The position numbers and the translations under genes are program-made. Source: Cucumis sativus (taxonomy: Eukaryota; Streptophyta; Magnoliopsida; Cucurbitales; Cucurbitaceae). Taken from it: DNA of 64,000 bases. Each line of letters begins with the position of its first letter. The first letter of the stretch is position 1. The stretch covers positions 28,662,272-28,726,271 of the forward strand of contig NC_026659.2 in assembly GCF_000004075.3 (NCBI RefSeq). The letters are read 5' to 3'. The notes under the pieces were generated by a model. That model made no database searches. It was given only the letters and a program-made list of their open reading frames with translations, and was not told the origin of the DNA. Shown piece by piece: positions 39,076 to 58,375 of this stretch.

Positions 39076-42000
39076 TCATTTGGCAAATGAGAAGTCTGAT
39101 GGAGTCCTAGTGATTTCCTGATGAGGGCGAGCAGGACGTGTTATGGAACCGGTTTCACTTGAACTTGGTCCTTGAACTGTCATCTCCTGTTCTCTAATTA
39201 TTGTCTCAGATTGTTCTTGTTGATCTTGATGATTATCATGATGGGGGGCTCTACTATGGTGTGAAGAAGGAGGCAACTCTTCCCAACGATCGGGTTCGGC
39301 ATCGGATAGCCTGGGAGATGTGCTGCCATGCTGATGTTTGTGCAGAAGGTGAATAGGAGACATGCCGTGAGTTGGAGTAGCTGGCCTGCTTGAGAATGGT
39401 GAGGTACTGTCTGGGTTGCGGTGCTGCTTCATGTTCTTCTTGGCTGAGTGGTGCCAGTTCTTCAATGCCGTCGCCACTCGGTCGTTGAAAATGGTTGGTC
39501 TCATGTTAGAGCCCATCTGGAATATAAAAAATCACACAAGGTAATGAGTCGCTATTCTCTATTGGAACTATTTTGAGTTCAATTTTTCTCAAGAAAACAG
39601 ATCAATGATCTTAAGAAGGATGAAGAGTAAAATAGAAGGAATTTTTGCTTGATGATTACCTGAGTAACCAAAGCATAGAGTGGGAGTGTGACATAACTGC
39701 AGAGAACTTGTATGATAACCCTGTAAAAGTTGTCGATTTCGGTTTCAGTTCGTGGTTCATATAGATAGGATGAAACGCAGGTTGTTTACAGTTCATATTG
39801 TGAACTTACCCCATTGAGAGTCTGATGACAATATCTTCAACTCGCTGATGGAAACAACCCATCCACTTAAATGCATACTGAAAGAGAATTAAACACATTA
39901 TTAGGGGGAAGTTTGCTTGATATGGTTCTCAGTGTAGATAATTTCTAAAGTTGGATTGAAAAATGGTCTCAAAGGAATTGCTTACTGTGGTCCAAGCAAA
40001 GAAGGCAAGCTGAAATGCATTCTGCAAGCACAGGATGAATGTCATTTTCTCAGGGAGGAAAATAAATTATTGGTGGAAACATAAATAACGTTGTTAAAAA
40101 TAATACCATAAAGAGAACAAAGTGGATCAGGAAGAGAATAAGTTGTGGACGTCCAAACCAAAACAGGTCATCCCGAGGCTGAACGACGGGAACACCCTTC
40201 ACAACATGACCCCTTTCTTGAATTGTCAATCCCATATGAGTTATAATAACATGGAGCTTTGTTCCCACCAATAGAATTATCTGCATTATACAAAAGAGGC
40301 AAAGTTGAAGGAAGAATGAAACAAGACTATTGCTTGAAAATAAATGAAGTATGGATGGCAAAATGCTTACAATTAAGGAGATGAAAGGCAGCCATAGATA
40401 TGAATACCACCCTGATATGGAACAAAAAACAAGCATTCCTCAATAAATACTCAGAGATTGAAAGGAACTAAGGAATTGACAAGTACGTTTCTCTGAAATG
40501 CACTGATTGTAAGCTTACCATTTGTATTGGTTAGGATGAAGAGAACAGCAAATAGCCACATTGCGGGACTGCAGAGATTAGAGAATTGGTCAAAATTTTA
40601 TGATAAAAATCAATAAATGAAATCAAATTTATTTATATAATCAAGAAGCAAACCTAATCCCCACAACAACTTTAAAGTCGTCTTCCAGAGATCTGCTAAT
40701 GTATTTGTGGAAATCAAATTTTACTTCACTTCCGGGTGCAAGATGTGCCTGTAAAACGGCTCAAGTTAAGAAGAATGGACGAGCAGAATCTTGACTATAT
40801 GAAAAGTGGATTTGATGCAATTTCAATTTCACATGTTTTACTTACAACAATGAATCCATGTCTCAGTGTCATGTAATCAACCTTGGTAACTGATCCAAAG
40901 AACTGTCTGAAGAAACAAACCTGTGAAACAGAATATGAATTAACTAACATCACTATCGCTGAAATTTTTTCAGAATTTAAAACCATAAAATACATAAAGA
41001 GAAACAGTGGGAAATTAAAACTATTTGATTGTACACAGAAGTGAATCAGGAGACACAAATGCAATTAGAACATTGTGAAAGACGTTCATCTATAGATCTC
41101 TTTGATTTTTTCTATCAAAACCTTGATGGACGACTCAAAAGAGCATCATCCTTTATAATAATTTGCTAAGAGTTTCTAGCAAGAGTGAATAATTTTAGTT
41201 CTTCCCAGGTTGTCAAATTCATAGTCATGAGCAAATTCTTCTTGATTTAATTTTGAGACAAACACTCACAATCCAGAGGGAAATTGGTGTACGACTCCAG
41301 AAGCTCAAGTGTCGGCGTCCAAACGTAGTATCTCTAGCAAATCTAAATCTTGCTGGATCTGCAATACAGAAATTATCAATTCATAAGTTACAAATTGCTT
41401 AGAATTTCTAATGAATGCATCTGCAGTAAGAGATGTTGATAACATGACAAAAAAGACATCATGTGTCTAAAAAAAGGAAGCAAAATATTAAATATAAAAA
41501 AAGGACTTCGTCCCATGCTGTTGAAAAACGATCTGCAACTTGTATGAGATTCTATCAACTAGTCATCACAAAAGGCTCAGTACTTGAGGCATGTATGAAA
41601 AGTAGTGATTTGAGTAAAAATTTATAGGTTATTAAAAGAGCTTTTCATGAAATGATTTTCATGTTATTACACAATCAAATGTGCTTTAAAAAACTGTAAA
41701 ATCTAATCTACCCATTCATATGGATTTTGAAGAAAACTATGCCATTATAGTACTGGTATTCAATTGTCTTGGTTTCATCCTCCCAGGCCTTCCATTTGCT
41801 CATCTACAATTAAAAGGAATTCATGAAAAAGAAGAAGGGAAAAGGGAAACAGAGGCGTGGAAAAGGTTAAAGATTACCTTTGTTCTGCCAAAAGCCAAAG
41901 TTATGATGCAGTACAGGACATGGAAGACAGCCAATACGAAGATGAAAATATGGAGCTGATGGATTCCATATGCCGACACGAAAGCGAGTTGGCCCTGCAA

Positions 42001-43041
42001 AATTGTTTCGCAGAAAGCTTCAATCATTTGGGAATATAAGCTAACTCAATTTCTACGTAATGCCAATTACATTTTTGCTAGTCTATTACTGAGCAGAAAA
42101 ATGAAATTCTGCAATAAGGAGTATGTTTTGAAGTTTAAAGAGATGGCTTTACCCTCTTAGCGCATGCATCATCTCCTTTCGAGGCTAAAATACGCCTCGA
42201 ACCATAGTCAGGATCTAAAAATTCAAGAAGTCTAAGACGACTGTTCTTCGCAACTTTTACTCCTGTTTTAGCTCTTGCTGCACAGGGAAGCCAAGTTGCT
42301 GCAAGCTCTTTCGAAACACAAATTTGAGTGACAGCATCTTGGCCTATCGTTAGAAGTAGGGATATGAATCCCAATAGCATAAGCTCTTCACGATACCATC
42401 AACAAGGGAGAAGGGAAATAAGAGATAAACAGTCAGCCCTTGACACAAGAGAGAAACAAACATTAACAAAAAACTACGGTGACTAGATGCGCCTCCTACC
42501 TGCTTTAACCTTTTCTAGAGCTTCAACAAGAGCTGGCTTGTGCCTTTTCTCCAGCCACTGCACAGATTTAAATGACATAACATATTAGATTAATGCGGCT
42601 ATGCAGAAACACAACTTCAACAAAAGATAAAAACTTTTGCAGTACTAAATTTTGAAAACGCACATTAAAGTTCTCACACCAAGTTAAAATCATCATTATA
42701 ATGAAGTTCACTATTGAAAAAAGCATGATACTTGAGCTCAGATTCAACCGTTTGGGAGCAGATCTGAGCATAGCTCAATTAGTTGTAACATAATCTCAAC
42801 CAAAAGATTAGCGGTTCAATGCCCCCTCATCCCCACATGATGTTGAACTCAAAAATGATTTAACAGTTTGGTGGATTTCAACACATAACTGAGGAACTCT
42901 TAGAGGAACGCCTACCTTTCCAGTGAGGTGAATGACATGTTCAATGAAGATTGAAATAACAACCAAGAAAAAACAAACAACCGCAACAGCCCAAGTTGAG
43001 GTATCTTCCAAAGTACGCTGCTCTGTTCCACATTCAGCCAT
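39076..43041 (-). CDS. MLO: MLO-like seven-transmembrane protein, clade V (powdery mildew susceptibility class)
   Basis: Fifteen exons, read downward: 43041-42916, 42557-42500, 42385-42153, 41994-41878, 41803-41743, 41358-41270, 40920-40846, 40748-40654, 40568-40519, 40411-40371, 40280-40107, 40021-39986, 39877-39810, 39720-39660, 39516-39076. Product 574 aa, full length. The N-terminus ([20 protein letters not shown]) leads into the first membrane span. A calmodulin-binding segment with Trp449 ([16 protein letters not shown]) follows the last span. The C-terminal tail ends SDFSFAK, containing the D/E-F-S/T-F tetrapeptide (569-572) that marks clade V. Clade V MLO proteins are plasma-membrane, calmodulin-binding, and needed by powdery mildew fungi for entry in dicots. 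The sequence strongly recalls cucumber CsaMLO8; I have not checked it. No break is seen. Intron 5 uses a GC donor. Confidence 0.95.
42762..42835 (+). repeat. tRNA-related SINE-like head in MLO intron 1
   Basis: An A-box-like 'tagctcaattagttg' at 42771-42785 and an exact B box 'ggttcaatgcc' at 42813-42823 are spaced as in a tRNA gene. The flanks do not close into an acceptor stem, so this is a SINE remnant and not a tRNA. It lies in the 358-bp intron 1 of MLO, in the opposite orientation to the gene. No clear tail or target-site duplication is seen. Confidence 0.6.
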
Positions 43042-46000
43042 TGAGAATGGAAACTATCTCCTTACTAAACAGAAACAAAGCTCTGAAGCTTACAACAAAG
43101 AAATGAAATTCTAGGGAGAGAAGGATGAAACAAGTAGATGCAAAGCACAACTGTCTTCGTACGTATTTATATTTTCTTATGCATGTGGAGAGGCAGTTAG
43201 TTAAAGACTTAAGCATAAGAAGGTCTGCAACCAATAAGGAGAGGAAATGAATGATGACTCATTTCATTTTGACCCTTTCCTAGAAGGGTTTGTCAAAGGA
43301 TGAGAGAGAAAAGGGACCATCTTATATTGTGTTAGACTTGAGGCTTCACTTTTTGAAAAAAAATGAAATAATAAATTATATATTGCTTTTTCAATAGCAT
43401 AAGTTGATTTTCTTATCTATATGTTTTTTAAATGGTTTCTAAGTCAAAGCAAGGGGTTCTGGAGGTATTTTGAAGAAAAAAGATATATAAACTTAAAAGA
43501 TATGGTTAACGTTTGCTTGAAATTTATTTATATAATGTACAATTATAAATGCATGGGATAGGATTTCAAGCCTTCTGCTTAATTGTTGAGACAAACTGAC
43601 AACGAACTTTATGAAACACTACTTTCACCCACCCATGAATTTCTTGGTTCGTTGTTAATTTGTAATTTTTTTCACAAAAGACAAGTCAAGTTGTAAAAAC
43701 AAAAAACGAAGAAAAATAAGTAGTTTTCAAGAAGGTTGTTTTCTTTTTCTTTTCTTTTTTAGAATTTTGCTATGAATTCAAATATATCACTAGAAAAGAT
43801 GAAGATCAATATAAACAAACTGGTAAGAAAACAAATATAGTTTCCAAAAGTTAAAAACACAAGTAGTTATCAACCAGCATTAGACATCTCAAGTTGACCA
43901 ACTTGAAATCCTTATTTACAACATAAATTTGGAATAAACATGGGCTATACAACTTTAAGACAAATAATCTACATTTTAACCATGGGGGGTATAGGTATAG
44001 TTAAGATGAATAGTCTAAATCAACTGTTAAATTAGAGATAAGAGGGAAACAAAATATCCTCCTCAAGAAGCTGATGAAAATATATTAAACTTGAACAAAA
44101 CAAAACAGAACAAAACAATAATCAGCCCATATCAGGAAACTAAAGCACGTAAACAAAATTCAATAAGTTGATATCAATCAATCATCATGGAATTAAATTG
44201 CAGCATTGACTAAGATTACGTTTTAAGACTTTTAAGTTCTGTCTAATTCTATTGCAAACAGCTACTTTGAACTTATCATATATATCCGAACAGTTCAACA
44301 AAAAATTTATTGACCTTACCAAGCCATTAGCAGCAAAATTATGAGGCGCCAAAGTTGAAAAAGTCTTTCATCACTCCACATCAAGAGAAGGGGCCTCCAA
44401 TAATTCAATGCTAGGTTATACCCCCTTCATCCCAGTGGCCGAAAAGGAGGGCAAAACAGGACAATTCCACACACGCATCAATCCCATCCATATCGGCCTT
44501 CTTTCTCGTTCTGGATATGAAATTCTCAAAATAAATTAGGGGAAATGTTACGAAATAGCCACGATTTTTGGAGTCTCTTTTGGCCGTTGATTTTCGGGAA
44601 TTTGTCGATCGCTGCTGTTGGACTTTGATGCAGAGAAAACTTGAGGGCCAGGGAGTTCCCCAAAATTGACCGAATTTGGGCAAAGACAAAAATGCTCGAA
44701 ATAATAATTTCCATTTCTTGCTTGAAATTTTCTGAAACTGCTTCGTTTAAACGAATCGTCTTCGATCCCAGAAATTAAAGGAATCTAAATTTTTTTTCTG
44801 TTCATCAATGGGTCTCTTTGAATCATTCCTTAGATGGGTCTGTTTAAGTTTTTGGATTAATGTAATGCAATTAATTTCTACTCATCGGAAGAACATTTTT
44901 CTTCGTACCTTCGTACATATGATCAATGTTGTTTTTGTGGATGAATTTCAATATTTAAGAGATTGATCAAGTTCAGAATCAGTTAATGGGTTTACAAGGA
45001 GATTAAGAAACATTTGATGTTTTCAAATCCAAATGATTAGGTATAGGTGGGAGATGAAATTTCATCGATTTTGACCAAACTGATATAATCTTTTTCCCCA
45101 TATTTTAAATTAATTGACTTGATAGATAGATATCAACCACGTAATTATTTCATATTACATACTCCATCCCTCCAAACTCCAAACGCTAAATTTCAAAACT
45201 ATTCTTTGCTTCTAAAGAAGAAAATTTGTCAAAATGACCCATTTTCCCCAAAATAATAATAATAATAAAAAGAAAAATGAATTATATTTTTTAATAACTT
45301 TATTATTGTTTTTTTTATTTTTATCAACAAATTATGGGGAGGAACTTCAATTTTTTTAAAAAAAAACGTCATCATCCAGACAAAATCAAAAATTATAAAA
45401 TAGACGAAAGGTAAATAATTTGTGTTACTTTATTATTCTTAAAAAAACCTCATATATAAAACTGAATTTTCTTTTTTAAATGATTGAACATGTATTAAAA
45501 TAAAATTTAAAATATCAGTAATCTACCTGACCTTTCTAAAGTTTTTATATCTAACACATAATTGAAAATATCATATAATTGTAAAAAAATTAAAATTAAA
45601 AAGATTCATTAATTTCTATTACTTATTTGTTGTTCTAAACATTTAAAAAAATGACAGTGGAGGGAACCACCAGAATTAAACTGAAAAAAGGGAAAAGAAA
45701 ATAAAGAAGAAAGAGAAACAAATATCTTATTGAACACAATTTTTAGTTATTAAAAAGTATATATATATATGAATTCATTGTCCCAATAAGCTTAGAAACA
45801 GAAGTCTTAATCCATTGAAATGTCACTCCAAAGCATTTATTGATAGAAAAGATAGAGTTTCTGACACACCAAAGCCTCACATCCCCTAATAAAACTATAA
45901 ATTACCTCAACAAACAAACAGCTCATTTCCCAACTTGCAAATCCAAACAAATATCATTATTCATTCCTTCACAAATATCCTTTTATATTTTTGATTTCTA

Positions 46001-47658
46001 CCGTATACAAATTTGATAAGAGAACTAAATTAAAACCTAAAACAGATTGTATTTCATTTGACAGTAAAGGAGACCTAACAACACCATCAACTTTAATGTT
46101 CTATAGAGGACTTTTCAACACAATACAACATGAAAGAAACGTTATTAATTACAACATATATCGAAATGAAATATCTAATAGAAACAATGAACTTGACCGA
46201 GTAAGAGTGATTGTAACGTGGTCCGAATTTGTTGTCCTCTAGGGGTGGCTTAGTATTGAATGAATCCTCCAACCCCTCCCTCTATGTAAATGGCAACTTG
46301 CAATAGCGCACACACACACACAAAAGGGCGTGCAATTGGATGGGTACTACTGGGTAGGGTTATAGTTTTTTGTTTGGATGTGACTTTGCCTATGAGGATG
46401 ATGGTAATAAACTTAAATGCATTGTTTTCTTTTTTTTCTTTCCTTCTTCTTTAATGGTCATTTATTGCTTCCAAAGTTAAGTTGTTGATTATTATTTTAA
46501 CCTAAAAGTAGTTGCATGAAAATATTGATATCTGGGTTTTGTTTTGGGTAATGGAATTGAATGTTTTCTCAATGCTTCTTCTATGGTAAGAAAAGTACAG
46601 AAAGATCATAGTTTTCAAGATATTTGGAGACCAAATGGGATAATTTGATGTACTTCTTGACTGTAGAAAGATCCTTTGCAAAATAATTCATGCAAGGAAT
46701 AGCGTAAATAAGATGTTGATATAAGGCATGATTTGGTATTTAAGTCTCTAAAACTCGTTCGTAAAAACTTCTAATACTAATTTAGAGCATCATAATCATA
46801 AACAAATTTTAGAATTAACCACGATTTGAAAATGGTATGAGATTTTATGATTTTATTATATAACTAACCTATTACGAAACTTTGACATGTTAAAAAAATA
46901 TTCATTTGATGGTTTACATACATCTTATTAATTAACTACGTTGAAGTAGAAAATGACGTTACAAAAATTATGCATGTTACGACCTATAACCACAAAATAA
47001 TCACTTAGTGCAACATCTAACCGTTGAGGATGTAGTTAAAGAGAAATTTGATAAACTTCTACTTAAAAGTCTCCACACACACACATATACATATCAAATA
47101 CATACATTAATTAACCTACCGATTGCTTCTTTTTTCTTTTCTTCATCTTGCCTGGAAATCAACAATGAAGATCATGATCATCAAGTATGATATACTTAAA
47201 AAATTATACTGCTAACAACTTGAAAAAAAAAAAAGAAACAAAATTCATTTAAAAACATGCACTTTCCTTTTCAACTCTTATAAAATAACACTTTCAATTC
47301 TAGAACTATAGATCTCTTTAAAATACGCTAACAATTTTGACATATTAATACATACAAAATCATAAATAGATTTAGGCTAATCAAGACCCAACAGAAAACA
47401 CTAATTACTATCAAGTATCACGTAGAGCAAGTTTTTGAGGATATTATATGGATGTAATAAGATAAAAATGTCTAACTTAATTTCAAATTACTTATATAGG
47501 TGGGAAAAAAAAGTCTATACAAAACAAGGAGGGAAAAAGGGAAAGAGAAAGAGGAAGTGAAAAGGGAAATTTGAGACCACTCTTTTGATGTATTCTGTCA
47601 ACAAGAAGAAAAGTAGTGAAGGGAACAACTGGGAAATGGAGGATGGAATATTTGTCTC
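43042..47658. other. MLO promoter and intergenic DNA up to the tetraspanin gene
   Basis: The first kilobase should hold the MLO promoter and leader. A somewhat GC-richer patch at 44400-44720 has short open frames that match nothing I know. An 83-codon open frame at 45991-46242 also lacks any family signal. The rest is AT-rich, with no RNA gene recognised. Confidence 0.45.
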
Positions 47659-49520
47659 TTAATAAAGTTGTTCTTTCTTGTCATGCAACCATCTCCACCT
47701 GCCAAAGAGAAAACAATACTTTACATACAAAATTCTGATCTAAATTAATTTAGCTTGCAAAATACAGAATCTAATTCCTCAACTTCCTAATTACTTTGAA
47801 TAAATATTTGAAGGGGAAATTAGATAATATCAAAGAATGTAATTCCATTATTCCTTCCCTGTCCTATCATATCAATCTACCTCAATAATGTTGTTAGAAT
47901 AGAAGACGAGTTGATCGAAATAACATACCAATAGTAGTCCCATCTTGGTCGAACTTTGGTCATTTGATTGTGACCGTAAGGGTAGTCAGTCTCAGCTCTC
48001 TTTGTGTTGCGGAAGGCGCAACAACCAACGCAGTAAACACCGATGAGTAGAATGACAACAACGACGTTGAGAACGGAGAGTTTATGCCAGTCTCTTCGAA
48101 CGTTCTCAAGGACACCTGCTTTACAAGAGTCACACTCGTAGCACAACAAGGTAGGGGCATTGTTCCATCGATAGCAATCCGGATCCTGAGACACCATGGC
48201 TCCTGCTGCCATCATGTCGTAGTTGCATGCCGTTGGTGGCTTGCAACAACCTGACTGCGTGCACACATAAATAAATTGCAATTTCTTACATTAGACACAC
48301 TGCTGCTCAATTAACTTTTTAGGTGTTTTATGGAAAAGCACCTCTCGAGTACTGTTTTATGCTTTCTAAATGTAAAACCAAATATTGAAATGATTTGTTA
48401 GTATTTTTTTTTTTAAAGTCATTCCTATTGCTTGTTAGAATTATTTATTGTTCACTATTGTGTACATTTGATCAATTTTAATTTTAAATTTTAATCTCTA
48501 CACTATTGATTAAACTTTTTTATTATTTCAATTAAGTAGCAAAACCAAAATAGTAATCGTAACTTTTATTTTACAATTACTTGATATACTCACTAATCCT
48601 TTTCAAAAAATAAATAAATAAAAAGTTAAGTTATATTTTTAAAAAATACTCCTAAATTCTACAAAAATTTCACAAAATTTTAAAATAAAATTTTTTATCT
48701 TTAAATCATACTAAAATAATAATCAGTCACAAATGAGATTTTTTATAATTTAACCTAAATAAAAGTAAAAATAGGGAAGTAAGTAATTAATTAGTGAGGT
48801 AATTAAATAAAATGATAAAACAGAAAGGCACAACTTTTAAAAATGGATGATAATTGTTTTAAAAGGTGTGTATATATGTTGGCATGCCACTTTATTGATA
48901 GAATAAAATTGATACAATCTTTAGCCAATTAAAACTACTTTTTTTCCACTTTTGTAAAATGAACTAATGCTCATAAAAACTTGCAAAAGATCATCAAAAA
49001 TCAAGAACAAATTAAGTTTAATTACCTGAATTGGGGACATATCTCTTTGAAGATAATCAAGAGGAGTCCAAGAAGCAAGTTGAGCACAAGTCTTAGAACC
49101 CAAAAGACAACTCCTAATGGTTAGCCAATACCTTGGATCCTTAATTCTCTTCCTCAACCATGGTGAGTATTGTTCCAAATGGTACTCTCTATACACTCTC
49201 CCACCTGGTGCCTCCACTCCTCCCCCCGCTGCCGTCACTATAAACCCAAATATCGTCAATCCCATAAGCGTAGCTATTAGAAACAACATCACCACTAAGT
49301 AAACCCATAGCGCCCATGCAACGTTAAAACAAGCACCAATGAACCCAGCTAGAGACACAACCAGCACCACGAACCCCACCACTAGGAGCGGCGTCTGTAG
49401 GAAGCTCTCGCACGTCGTGCTGCTTCTCGCCATCCATAACCCTCCCCCGATGATGGGGATTGAGGCTATGAGTGTGAAGAGGTTTAAGAACCCAATCAAC
49501 GTGTTGCTAAATCTATACAT
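47659..49520 (-). CDS. Tetraspanin, TET5/TET6-like
   Basis: Three exons, read downward: 49520-49026, 48254-47929, 47698-47659. Product 286 aa. Four membrane spans are visible: about 5-28, 43-67 and 72-97, then about 225-250 after the large extracellular loop. The loop contains the plant tetraspanin signature SGCCKPP at 166-172 and further Cys pairs (DCYRWNN, LCYECDSCKAG). The end of exon 1, LASWTPLDYLQRDMSPIQ, and the RPRWDYYWWRWLHDKKEQLY tail fit the TET5/TET6 group best. Plant tetraspanins organise membrane microdomains and vesicles; TET5/6 have been linked to limits on organ growth. The third exon adds just 13 codons including the stop and is easily missed by gene finders. Confident on family, less on the exact orthologue. 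Confidence 0.93.
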
Positions 49521-52322
49521 GTCTAGTTAACGTATACCGATGAAAAACAGAAGCTATATATGGTTGGTTGTTTTAATTTAGATCAGAAGAAGAACCATGT
49601 TGGGATGCAGTTTAGTTGAGAGATTATCGATCAGAGGCTTAGAAAACTTTTGGGGTTTTGCTTGTGCCAAGTTGGTTGTTGGGTATTGTTGTTTATGTAT
49701 ATTTAAAGTGATTTTGGTCTGAATCTTTTGAGAAGTACTTTATATCTTTGCATGTGATAAAAGACTGCACTCATCTACTTCTTACACACTAAGGAAGCCT
49801 TTTCTTGGCTAATATTTACCATTAACAATACTTAATAGTATTCGAGGAAATTTTCTTAACAAGAACAATTTTTTTCTTTTTTATGCAATTATGTGTGTAA
49901 TTATCTCTACCAAATGGAGCCCACCCATATCTATCGAATAAGAATTCACCACATGGCAAATATATTTTTTTACTATATAAATTAACATGCAATTAATTAA
50001 TTGGTATCACATTATTCAATTAATTATGAATGTGATAAAAAAATAATAACTTTTGGAGAATAGTCATCCCAAGAATATGGGCTCTCTCCTCCTAGCTTTT
50101 ATGAGAAGTTTTAGTTCTTCAAAGAAGGAGAGCAAGAAAGAATGTGAAAAGGATTATTATTCTCCTAACTTGAACCCAAAAAAAGATTACAAAAAGTGGG
50201 CATAAGATGGAAGAAAGGTGTGAGTTTTAGACGTGAACTAAAATTTAATTATTTGAAAACTCATATTCTTATAAAAAAAAAATGGGTCAAAAATTGACTT
50301 TTGGGAAACACAATAGAAAATAATCACTTAATTTTCTTGCATTGTAATAATTAAGTTCGAAGAAAAACACATGTTTAACAAATTATTTTATTTTTTAAAA
50401 TCTATGTAATTTGAGTTTTGTTTTAATTTGGATGTAAATACATTTTCTTATTTTATATAAAATTAAATATGTTTATGAAAGCTTATGCAGGGATAAAGCG
50501 ACTTCAAAAGTTATTGGATTATGTAAATCAAAATGATATTTTAATCTACGAAGATACGATCGTGTCAGTTAAATCTTTAGATAGCTTGTCATCGTTATCG
50601 TTCAAATTATGTAAAAGTACTTTATTTTATTATTTTTTTGTTTAAATATATTGTATATGTTTTTTTTCTTTATATATGTGTGTGTAGGAGTAGGTTTTGT
50701 TAAAAGAATACAAAAAGTGCTTTTTGGTGTCAATTTCTTTTGCATTTTTTTAGAAATTGGGCGCCGTTTGGCTTCTTGGTGAAGCGTAATCCCAAGTGAG
50801 AATTAGTTTATTCTTGAGTGGAATAGAATATTAATTATATAAATGATTTTGGCCTCTCCTTTTTTCTTTTTATTATCTTTTTTCTACCATTGGTTTAGTG
50901 ACTTTGTGTGATTCACTTTGCCACTCCACTATCCTTTGGTTTTATTTCTTTGATAATACCAATAATTAGGCAATGCAATGATGGCTTATTTTGGATCCTT
51001 CCATTCAAATTCCAATTCTTTCATATTATCTTAATGATTTGTGGACACATTTTTCTAAATTTGATTGTCTCTGCCCTAATTTCAAAAGAGATTTCACTAT
51101 CTTTGTAGATTGCATTATTTAAGATTATCATTTTCTAATCCTTGGAGCTAATTATATATACTTTTGATTTTATTTAAGTTTTGATAATGTGTCAATTTGA
51201 TCGGTAAGTTTTAAAATCACTGTACAATTTTCATTTCTTTCCTTTTTTCTTCTATAATATAGTCAGGTTTAGTATGATCCTTTTAAAGGGTGTTTCTAAC
51301 AACTGCTTGAGTCCATAGTATTTGGTTTTGTCGAGTGATATACTATAGATTTTGAACTAAATTTTGGAAGGTATGGGGTGGATTGTACGGGATGGATCGT
51401 ATGGGATCATCTTGAAACGTCAATTTTGGGAGACTAAGCATATTGATTGTAATTGGAAGGTCAATGTGTTAGAAGCAAAGGCAAGGGTGGATGGCTTGAG
51501 CGACATTGGGAGGGAGTGGTTTAGGGTTTAGGATTTGAAAGAAACTTTCTTCTTTCCCTAATTCTTGAAGGAGAGTGGTGAAACTATGGCTTCTCTATGA
51601 AATAATTAATTAAACACGTATTTGAACTATGTTCGTTTGGGTGTTTTAATTCTTCAATTTTCATTTTTATTTCTAAATATTTTAAGTGTCTCTGGGAATG
51701 GACCCAAGGCTTTTTCTTCCAGCTTTTGCTCTGCAGCTGTTATGTGTTATTAATAAGGACAATTATATTGGGTAGTGGAATTGTAAGATGGGAGGTTCCT
51801 TTCCACTAAACCCACCAACAGTCTGTTTAGAAATTTCCCACAACTTTTAGAGCCTACAAATCAATCAAAATATCTCATTTCCCTTCATCTTCTTTTTTTT
51901 TTTTCTTTTTCTCTTTTTTCTGCTATGGAAGCAGCTCAACAAAACATATCCCATTTTCAAAGTGTTTAGTATGACAGATCAACATTTTGTAGACATTCAA
52001 CCAATCCTATGAAGTAATCAAGATCATGGCAAAAGCTCTGAAAGTGAGACTTTGTTATTCCACAAACAAATTAAATGATTATGCTACCTTATTTGATACA
52101 ATTGTCTGCTGAATAGCAATACATCTGTTGAATGAAACTTCTTCATAAGACATATCAGAATGTAAAGAATGGAGAGCTAATAAGATAAGAATGGTAATGT
52201 TTAAATCATGAATACTGGCACTCGAGGTGAATGCTCCTTCTCACAATCCGGTCTTCTTCCGAGATTATCTGTACATAAACTTTTCTATTCTTTTTTTGCT
52301 GTAAATATGATTGTGGTTGTCT
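49521..52322. other. Tetraspanin promoter side and SCPL 3' flank
   Basis: AT-rich DNA with no gene seen. The rightmost few hundred bases (from about 52.0 kb) probably include the SCPL 3' untranslated region. A short repeated word, 'gta(c/t)gggat', occurs near 51386 and 51399. Confidence 0.5.
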
Positions 52323-57930
<5,608 letters not shown>

Positions 57931-58200
57931 ATAGTTGCAAATTTAGTAATTAGATTCAAAATAATTAACTATAAAGCTACGTTTTAAAAATTTTGTAAAC
58001 GTAGCAAAATTTGTCAAATTTTATCGATGATATAAATCTATCAACGATAGACCATGTTGCAAATATTAATGTATCACTCATAGACCATACGAAATGTATT
58101 AGCGATACAAGTCTATCATTTATAGTTTTGTTATATTTGCAATTTTCTTAAAATTTTGCTATATCCTTAATTATTACGGATGAAATGGTTATCCATTCCA
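57931..58200 (+). repeat. MITE-like copy E
   Basis: Best full-length copy. It starts 'atagttgcaaatttagtaat' then 'tagattcaaaataattaact', has 'acgtagcaaaatttgtcaaa', centre words 'tctatcaacgatagacca', and the right arm 'ttttgttatatttgcaattt' with 'ttgctatatccttaattatt'. The arms are imperfect inverted copies, about 50 bp each. Confidence 0.75.
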
Positions 58201-58375
58201 ATTTCTCTTTTTTCATTAATATAATAAATGGACAAAAAAAATGCTACAAACCCACAATATAAAATACCAAAAATAACACTGTCAACACGCGATAAATCGA
58301 CCACACGTGTGATACACAATTATGTTCATTTCGATACACGATCTCGAATATATAATGTCTCGAGCTGTGCAAGAT

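Noticed and set aside
42762..42835. A real tRNA gene in MLO intron 1
   Set aside because: A and B boxes are present, but the flanks do not form an acceptor stem; treated as a SINE remnant instead.
44411..44714. Minus-strand open frames in a GC-richer patch upstream of MLO
   Set aside because: Two overlapping short frames with no recognisable motif and no flanking exons; could be a leader exon or a decayed gene, but nothing supports a call.
45991..46242. 83-codon plus-strand open frame
   Set aside because: Starts at a non-obvious site in AT-rich DNA with no neighbours or family signal; probably chance.
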